DNA of 64,000 nucleotides, from assembly GCA_963848355.1 (NCBI GenBank), contig CAWKDG010000012.1, positions 1,612,001-1,676,000 on the forward strand, given 5' to 3'. The translations under genes were made by a program, and so were the position numbers. Under the pieces are notes generated by a model. It was not told the DNA's origin and did not search any database. It worked only from the letters and a program-made list of their open reading frames with translations. Shown piece after piece: positions 58,621 to 64,000 of this stretch (position 1 is its first letter; every line of letters begins with the position of its first letter). The stretch comes from CAWKDG01 sp963848355 (lineage in GTDB: Bacteria > Actinomycetota > Acidimicrobiia > Acidimicrobiales > UBA8190).

Positions 58621-60714
58621 ATGGCTGACGCACGCCCCATCCGCGAATTCCCCATCGCCCGGACCCGCAACATCGGGATCATGGCCCACATCGACGCGGG
58701 CAAGACCACGACGACCGAGCGGATCCTCTACTACACGGGCAAGAACTACAAGATCGGCGAGGTCCACGAAGGCGCCGCCACCATGGACTGGATGGTCCAG
58801 GAGCAGGAGCGGGGCATCACCATCACGTCGGCCGCCACGACCTGCAAGTGGCGCGACTGCTGGATCAACATCATCGACACACCGGGCCACGTCGACTTCA
58901 CGGTGGAGGTCGAGCGTTCGCTGCGTGTCCTCGACGGCGCCGTGGCCGTCTTCGACGCCGTGGCCGGCGTCGAGCCCCAGACCGAGACGGTGTGGCGCCA
59001 GGCCAACAAGTACGAGGTCCCCCGGATCTGCTTCATCAACAAGATGGACCGGATCGGGGCCGACTTCGAACGGTCGGTCCAGATGATCCGGGACCGGCTC
59101 GACGCCAACCCGGCCGTCATCCAGATCCCGATCGGGTCCGAGGGCGGCTTCCAGGGGCTCGTCGACCTGGTGACCATGCAGGCCCTCATCTGGGACGAGG
59201 GGATGGGTGAGAAGTGGCGCGAGGAGGAGGTGCCCGACGATCTCGCCGCCGAGGCGGCCGAGGCCAGGCACCAGCTCGTCGACGTGCTGTCGAACTACGA
59301 CGACGCCATCACCGAGAAGTACCTGGGCGACGAGGAGATCACGGCCGACGACCTGCGTCGGGCGCTGCGCCGGGCCACCATCGCCAGCCAGATCGTGCCC
59401 GTGCTGTGCGGGTCGGCCTTCAAGAACAAGGGCGTCCAGCCCATGCTCGACGCCGTGGTCGACTACCTGCCCAGCCCCCTCGACGTGGCCCCCACCCCCG
59501 GTCTGACCATGAAGGGGGAGGAGATCGTGCGCAAGCAGGACGACGCCGAGCCCTTCGCCGCCCTCGCCTTCAAGATCATGACCGACCCCTACGTGGGCAA
59601 GCTCACCTACATCCGGGTCTATTCCGGCACCTTGACCAAGGGCTCGGCCGCGCTGAACTCGACCAAGGACCGCAAGGAGCGGGTGGGCCGCATCCTGCAG
59701 ATGCACGCCAACCACCGGGAGGACAAGGACGCCATCTTCACCGGCGACATCGTGGCCGTGGTGGGGATGAAGCAGACGACCACCGGGGACACCCTGTGTG
59801 ATCCGGACCACCCCGTGATCCTCGAGGCCCTCGAGTTCCCCGAGCCCGTCATCCACGTGGCCGTGGAGCCCAAGACCAAGGCCGACCAGGACAAGCTGGG
59901 CAAGGCCCTGTACTCCCTGTCCGAGGAGGACCCCACCTTCCGGGTCCGCACCGACGACGAGACGGGCCAGACGGTGATCTCGGGCATGGGCGAGCTCCAC
60001 CTCGAGGTGCTCGTCGACCGGATGCTGCGGGAGTTCAGCGTGGACGCCAACGTGGGCAAGCCCCAGGTGGCCTACCGGGAGACGATCCGCAAGAAGGTGG
60101 AGAAGGTCGAGTGCCGCTACATCCGCCAGACCGGCGGCCGGGGCCAGTACGGCCACGTGGTCATCAGCCTGGAGCCGACCGGCCCGGGCGGGGGCTACGA
60201 GTTCATCGACAAGATCTCCGGCGGCGTGATCCCCAAGGAGTACATCCCGGCCGTCGACGCCGGAATCCAGGAGGCCCTCACGAACGGCGTCCTGGCCGGG
60301 TACCCCATGGTCGACGTCCGGGTCACCTTGACCTACGGCTCGTACCACGACGTGGACTCGTCCGAGATGGCGTTCAAGATCGCCGGGTCCATGGCGGTGA
60401 AGGACGCCGCCCGCAAGGCGAGCCCCGTTCTGCTCGAACCGGTCATGGCCGTCGAGGTGGTGACCCCCGAGGAGAACATGGGCGACGTGATCGGGGACCT
60501 GTCGTCCCGCCGGGGCAAGGTCGAGGGCATGGAGCAGCGGGGATCGACCCAGGTCGTCCGCGCCCTTGTACCCCTGGGCGACATGTTCGGCTACGCTACC
60601 GACCTGCGTTCGCGGACCCAGGGTCGGGCCACGTACACGATGCAGTTCAGCGCGTACTACGAGGTCCCGGACTCGATCGCCCGCGAGATCATCGCCCGGG
60701 CGCGCGGGGAATAG
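58621..60714 (+). CDS. fusA: Elongation factor G
   Basis: 697 residues, normal length. GTPase motifs: AHIDAGKTTTTE (G1), the switch region ERGITITSAATT, DTPGHVDF (G3), NKMDRIGADF (G4) and the later GSAFKNKGVQ. Domains II-V follow, with RQTGGRGQYGHVVI in domain IV, whose tip enters the decoding site. It catalyses translocation. 71 nt after rpsG; the ribosome site is A-rich and weak. Confidence 0.98.
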   Translation: MADARPIREFPIARTRNIGIMAHIDAGKTTTTERILYYTGKNYKIGEVHEGAATMDWMVQEQERGITITSAATTCKWRDCWINIIDTPGHVDFTVEVERSLRVLDGAVAVFDAVAGVEPQTETVWRQANKYEVPRICFINKMDRIGADFERSVQMIRDRLDANPAVIQIPIGSEGGFQGLVDLVTMQALIWDEGMGEKWREEEVPDDLAAEAAEARHQLVDVLSNYDDAITEKYLGDEEITADDLRRALRRATIASQIVPVLCGSAFKNKGVQPMLDAVVDYLPSPLDVAPTPGLTMKGEEIVRKQDDAEPFAALAFKIMTDPYVGKLTYIRVYSGTLTKGSAALNSTKDRKERVGRILQMHANHREDKDAIFTGDIVAVVGMKQTTTGDTLCDPDHPVILEALEFPEPVIHVAVEPKTKADQDKLGKALYSLSEEDPTFRVRTDDETGQTVISGMGELHLEVLVDRMLREFSVDANVGKPQVAYRETIRKKVEKVECRYIRQTGGRGQYGHVVISLEPTGPGGGYEFIDKISGGVIPKEYIPAVDAGIQEALTNGVLAGYPMVDVRVTLTYGSYHDVDSSEMAFKIAGSMAVKDAARKASPVLLEPVMAVEVVTPEENMGDVIGDLSSRRGKVEGMEQRGSTQVVRALVPLGDMFGYATDLRSRTQGRATYTMQFSAYYEVPDSIAREIIARARGE

Positions 60715-60856
60715 GGCACGGCCGAGGCGCCGCACGGGCACCTCGGAGACGCCCCAGCAGCACATCGAAAGCACTCACGGATAAGAGTTCGAAAAGCACA
60801 GAGGACGGTGGTGCCCGAGGGGGTACCGCCCAAGATCAGGGAGCCGGAGCGAGAGC

Positions 60857-62044
60857 ATGGCCAAGAAGAAGTTCGAGCGCTCGAAGCCACACGTCAACGT
60901 CGGGACGATGGGGCATATCGACCACGGCAAGACCACGCTCACCGCGGCCATCACCAAGGTCCTGTCGGAGAAGAACCCCGACGTGTCCTTCACCCCGTTC
61001 GACCAGATCGACAAGGCCCCCGAGGAGAAGCAGCGGGGGATCACGATCCAGATCGCCCACGTCGAGTACGAGACCGACAAGCGGCACTACGCCCACGTCG
61101 ACATGCCGGGCCACGCCGACTACATCAAGAACATGATCACCGGTGCCGCCCAGGTCGACGGGGCCATCCTCGTCGTGTCGGCCGCCGACGGTCCGATGCC
61201 CCAGACCCGTGAGCACGTGCTGCTGGCCCGTCAGGTGGGCGTGCCCTCGATCGTGGTGGCCCTGAACAAGGCCGACATGGTCGACGACGAGGAGCTCCTC
61301 GACCTCGTCGAGCTGGAGGTACGCGAGCTGCTCACCTCCTACGACTTCCCCGGTGACGACGTCCCCGTCATCCGCGTGAGCGCCCTCAAGGCGCTCGAGG
61401 GCGACGCCGAGTGGACGGGGAAGATCATCGAGCTCATGGATGCCGTCGACGACTACATCCCCGAGCCCGAGCGGCCCATCGACAAGCCCTTCCTCATGCC
61501 CATCGAGGACGTCATGTCCATCACCGGGCGTGGCACCGTGGTCACCGGCAAGGTGGAGCAGGGCCAGGTCAAGGTGGGTGAGGAGATCGAGATCGTCGGT
61601 CTGCGCACGACGCAGAAGACCGTCGTCACCGGCGTCGAGATGTTCCGCAAGCTCCTCGACGAGGGTCGGGCCGGAGACAACATCGGGGCCCTCCTGCGAG
61701 GGACGAAGAAAGAGGACGTGGAGCGCGGCCAGGTGCTGGCCAAGCCGGGGTCGATCACGCCGCACACCAACTTCGAGGCCAACGTCTACGTGCTGACCAA
61801 GGAGGAGGGTGGCCGCCACAAGCCGTTCTTCAACAACTACCGCCCGCAGTTCTACTTCCGCACCACCGACGTCACCGGCTCCATCAGCCTGCCCGAGGGC
61901 ACCGAGATGGTGATGCCCGGTGACAACACCGAGATGACGGTGGAGCTGCAGAAGCCGATCGCCATGGACGAGGGCCTCCTGTTCGCCATCCGCGAGGGTG
62001 GGCGTACCGTCGGCTCCGGCCGCGTGACCAAGATCCTCAAGTAG
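60857..62044 (+). CDS. tuf: Elongation factor Tu
   Basis: 395 residues. GHIDHGKTTLTAAITK (G1), RGITIQIAHVEYE, DMPGHADYIKNMITGA (G3), NKADMVDDEE (G4), then two beta-barrel domains ending GRTVGSGRVTKILK. It delivers aminoacyl-tRNA to the ribosome. 142 nt after fusA with a GAGCGAGAGC ribosome site. It is the only tuf copy in the window. Confidence 0.98.
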   Translation: MAKKKFERSKPHVNVGTMGHIDHGKTTLTAAITKVLSEKNPDVSFTPFDQIDKAPEEKQRGITIQIAHVEYETDKRHYAHVDMPGHADYIKNMITGAAQVDGAILVVSAADGPMPQTREHVLLARQVGVPSIVVALNKADMVDDEELLDLVELEVRELLTSYDFPGDDVPVIRVSALKALEGDAEWTGKIIELMDAVDDYIPEPERPIDKPFLMPIEDVMSITGRGTVVTGKVEQGQVKVGEEIEIVGLRTTQKTVVTGVEMFRKLLDEGRAGDNIGALLRGTKKEDVERGQVLAKPGSITPHTNFEANVYVLTKEEGGRHKPFFNNYRPQFYFRTTDVTGSISLPEGTEMVMPGDNTEMTVELQKPIAMDEGLLFAIREGGRTVGSGRVTKILK

Positions 62045-62083
62045 GGGTCGGGCGGACGGACGAGGGAACGGGGCACGACGACG

Positions 62084-62410
62084 GTGGCTGACGCAGCGAG
62101 GCAGAAGATCCGGATCAGGTTGAAGGCCTACGACCACGAGATCCTGGATCAGTCGACGGAGAAGATCGTCCAGACGGTCCTGCGGACACAGGCCAAGGTC
62201 CAGGGCCCCGTGCCCCTGCCCACCGAGAAGCACCGGTACACGGTGATCCGGTCCCCCCACAAGTACAAGGACAGCAGGGAGCACTTCGAGATGCGGGTGC
62301 ACAAGCGCCTGGTGGACATCATCGAGCACACCCCGAAGACGGTGGATTCCCTGCAACGCCTCGACCTGCCCGCCGGGGTGGACATCGAGATCAAGATCCA
62401 GAACGTCTGA
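62084..62410 (+). CDS. rpsJ: Ribosomal protein S10 (NusE)
   Basis: 108 residues from GTG 62084. KIRIRLKAYDHEILDQSTEKIV and RSPHKYKDSREHFEMRVHKR, then DLPAGVDIEIKI. It is a 30S head protein and also partner of NusB and NusG. 39 nt after tuf, but separated from rplC by an unusually long 292-nt gap. Confidence 0.97.
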   Translation: MADAARQKIRIRLKAYDHEILDQSTEKIVQTVLRTQAKVQGPVPLPTEKHRYTVIRSPHKYKDSREHFEMRVHKRLVDIIEHTPKTVDSLQRLDLPAGVDIEIKIQNV

Positions 62411-62437
62411 AACCCCCGGGGGCCCCTCCCCGGGGTT
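62411..62437 (+). terminator. Strong GC hairpin directly after rpsJ
   Basis: AACCCCCGGGG (62411-62421), 6-nt loop, CCCCGGGGTT (62428-62437): about 10 pairs with a single bulge, beginning at the base after the rpsJ stop. No T run, so pausing, mRNA protection or weak termination is possible. Confidence 0.45.
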
Positions 62438-62635
62438 GGCGATCCCACTGGAAAGCCACCCACCCATGGTGTAACGTCGCAGGTCGGGCCGATTTCAGGC
62501 CCTGAAAGCCGGATCGACGTCCCCGAGCGCCCACCCGCAGAGCGGTGGGGACCTTGGGGCACAACCTGACGAGCGCTCCACTCGGGTTCCCCGGGCGGAG
62601 CGTTGGCATGCGAACCGGGCACTGTTTCTGGTGCC

Positions 62636-62678
62636 CACCATTCGGTGACCTGCGGCCCCCCGCGGCAGGTCCCCACCG
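62636..62678 (+). promoter_or_regulatory. Mutually exclusive hairpins before rplC
   Basis: CGGTGACCTGC (62643-62653) can pair with GCAGGT (62665-62670) and CACCG (62674-62678). Alternatively CACC (62636-62639) pairs with GGTG (62644-62647). The large form ends at the purine-rich ribosome site of rplC. Possibly an autoregulatory leader of the L3/L4 genes; inferred from pairing only. Confidence 0.35.
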
Positions 62679-62702
62679 AGGACGGAAGGACTTCACGCGA
62701 CC

Positions 62703-63359
62703 GTGGCGACCAAGGCGATCGTCGGCGAGAAGGTCGGCATGACCCAGGTCTGGGATGAGCAGCACCGTGCCGTACCGGTCACGGTGCTGCGGGTCGCGCC
62801 CATGCGGGTGGTGCAGGTGAAGACCACCGAGCGCGAGGGCTACTCCGCCCTACAGGTGACCTGGGGCGTGCGGCGGCCGGGCACCTTGAACAAGCCCGAA
62901 CAGGGACACTTCGCCACGGCCGGGGTCGAACCCGGCCGTCATCTCGTCGAACTGCGCATCGACGACGCCAGCGGTTTCGAGGTGGGCCAGCGGCTGACGG
63001 CCGACGTCCTGGCCGCCGGCGAGCGGGTCGACGCCATCGCCGTGTCCAAGGGCAAGGGCTTCGCCGGCGCCATGAAGAGGCACAACTTCAAGGGGCAGGG
63101 CGCCGCCCACGGCAACCACAAGAAGCACCGGTCGCCGGGGTCCATCGGGGCCTGTGCCACGCCGGCCCGTGTCTTCCGGGGCACCAAGATGGCCGGCCGG
63201 ATGGGGGGCCACCAGGTCACGTCGCTGAACCTCGAAGTGGTCCAGGCCGATCCCGACAAGGAGCTCATCCTGGTGAAGGGGGCCGTCCCCGGTCCCCGCG
63301 GCGGGATGGTCGTGCTGCGCGACACGGTCAAGGGCACGAACGGCCGGAGCCCGTCATGA
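62703..63359 (+). CDS. rplC: Ribosomal protein L3
   Basis: 218 residues from GTG 62703 behind GAGGACGGAAGGA. EKVGMTQVWDEQ at the start, KGFAGAMKRHNFKGQGAAHG and KHRSPGSIGACATPARVFRG in the loop that reaches the peptidyl-transferase centre. Stop overlaps the rplD start (ATGA). Confidence 0.97.
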   Translation: MATKAIVGEKVGMTQVWDEQHRAVPVTVLRVAPMRVVQVKTTEREGYSALQVTWGVRRPGTLNKPEQGHFATAGVEPGRHLVELRIDDASGFEVGQRLTADVLAAGERVDAIAVSKGKGFAGAMKRHNFKGQGAAHGNHKKHRSPGSIGACATPARVFRGTKMAGRMGGHQVTSLNLEVVQADPDKELILVKGAVPGPRGGMVVLRDTVKGTNGRSPS

Positions 63360-64000
63360 GCACCGTGAACGCACCGGCGCGGCCCCCCTCGGTCATGCGG
63401 CGGGAGCGCCCCGCGCCCGAGCGCCACACCGTCGACCGTCGACGCGTCGACGGAAGCGTCATCGACCAGGTGGTCCTCGCCCCCGAGATCTTCGGCATCG
63501 TCCCCAATACGGCGGTCCTGCACCAGGTGGTCACCGCGCAGCTGGCGTCGGCCCGGGCCGGAACCCAGTCCACCAAGACCCGGGCCGAGGTGGCCGGCGG
63601 TGGGGCGAAGCCGTTCCGGCAGAAGGGCACGGGCCGCGCCCGTCAGGGCTCGACCCGTTCGCCGCAATGGGTCGGCGGGGGGATCGCCCTCGGGCCCAAG
63701 CCCCGCTCGTACCGGCAGCGGACCCCCAAGAAGATGATCCGCCTGGCGCTCTACTCGGCTCTGTCGGACCGCGCCGCCGAGGGCAGGGTCGCCCTCGTCG
63801 ACGAATGGTCGTTCCCGGCCCCGAGCACGAAGGACGCCGTCGCCGCTCTGGCCGCTCTCGACCTCCAAGGCCGGGTGCTCGTGGTCCTCGGTCCCGAGGA
63901 CGGCATCGCCGACCGCTCCCTGGCCAACCTGCAGCGGGTGCAGACGCTCCAGGTGGGCGAACTCAACGCCTACGACATTCTCCGCAGCGACTGGGTGGTC
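63356..64000 (+). CDS. rplD: Ribosomal protein L4 (5' part, cut by window edge)
   Basis: 215 codons visible. Extra N-terminal residues (about 1-32) precede the core. GTQSTKTRAEVAGGGAKPFRQKGTGRARQGS is the extended loop that lines the exit tunnel (macrolide site), given here only by its first and last parts: TKTRAEVAGGG and KPFRQKGTGRARQG. ATG 63356 overlaps the rplC stop by 4 nt. The gene continues beyond the window. Confidence 0.96.
   Translation, partial: MSTVNAPARPPSVMRRERPAPERHTVDRRRVDGSVIDQVVLAPEIFGIVPNTAVLHQVVTAQLASARAGTQSTKTRAEVAGGGAKPFRQKGTGRARQGSTRSPQWVGGGIALGPKPRSYRQRTPKKMIRLALYSALSDRAAEGRVALVDEWSFPAPSTKDAVAALAALDLQGRVLVVLGPEDGIADRSLANLQRVQTLQVGELNAYDILRSDWVV

Noticed and set aside
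1..64000. Insertion sequence, prophage, toxin-antitoxin or defence island
   Set aside because: No transposase, integrase, terminal inverted repeats, phage structural gene or recognisable antiphage gene was found; the lone methyltransferase is incomplete and not enough.

Overview
The window is about 64 kb of high-GC bacterial chromosome, most likely from an actinobacterium, and I would guess an Acidimicrobiia-type lineage. The reasons are actinobacterial habits: an acyl-CoA carboxylase beta gene followed by a tiny epsilon subunit, an aspartokinase with an internal beta-subunit start, an MptB-like mannosyltransferase, a LytR-CpsA-Psr protein, and start codons that often lie 6-8 nt behind a TANNNT hexamer (a leaderless-mRNA signature). 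The assignment rests on gene content only. I see no mobile element, CRISPR array, phage gene or classical defence island.

Layout. 0-11 kb: end of a DNA methyltransferase, then a C4-acyl-CoA block (thiolase, crotonyl-CoA carboxylase/reductase, epimerase, acyl-CoA carboxylase beta and epsilon, a frameshifted ethylmalonyl-CoA mutase, hydroxybutyryl-CoA dehydrogenase, SDR). This resembles much of the ethylmalonyl-CoA pathway. 11-16 kb: S51 peptidase, two cyclophilins, lysC and asd (aspartate family), PhoU. 16-24 kb: a two-gene arginine-to-proline operon (TIGR00300-type ornithine cyclodeaminase plus arginine dihydrolase), a serine hydrolase, type II NADH dehydrogenase and a fused alpha-beta 2-oxoacid dehydrogenase E1.

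23.4-33.3 kb is anomalous. rmuC, an AddAB-like helicase-nuclease pair, a family 2 glycosyltransferase and uppP are each readable only by changing frame, together about 20 times, although their motifs are intact. Clustered indel error in the sequence is the simplest reading. 33.6-45 kb: UDP-sulfoquinovose synthase (sqdB), LCP protein, a secreted unknown, citrate synthase, TesB thioesterase, beta-glucosidase, GtrA, YajQ, tRNA-Tyr, MptB-like mannosyltransferase and an acetyltransferase.

45-64 kb is the conserved translation and transcription core: tRNA-Thr, tRNA-Met, rpmG, tRNA-Trp, secE, nusG, rplK, rplA, an L10 leader with attenuator, rplJ, rplL, rpoB, rpoC, rpsL, rpsG, fusA, tuf, rpsJ, rplC and rplD (cut by the window edge). 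Good promoters lie before rpoB and rpsL.

I found no wholly new system. The best leads are the split arginine-to-proline operon, sqdB in this setting, the leaderless signature and its use for choosing starts, the repeat-bearing and apparently frameshifted L10 tail, and the damaged 10-kb block.
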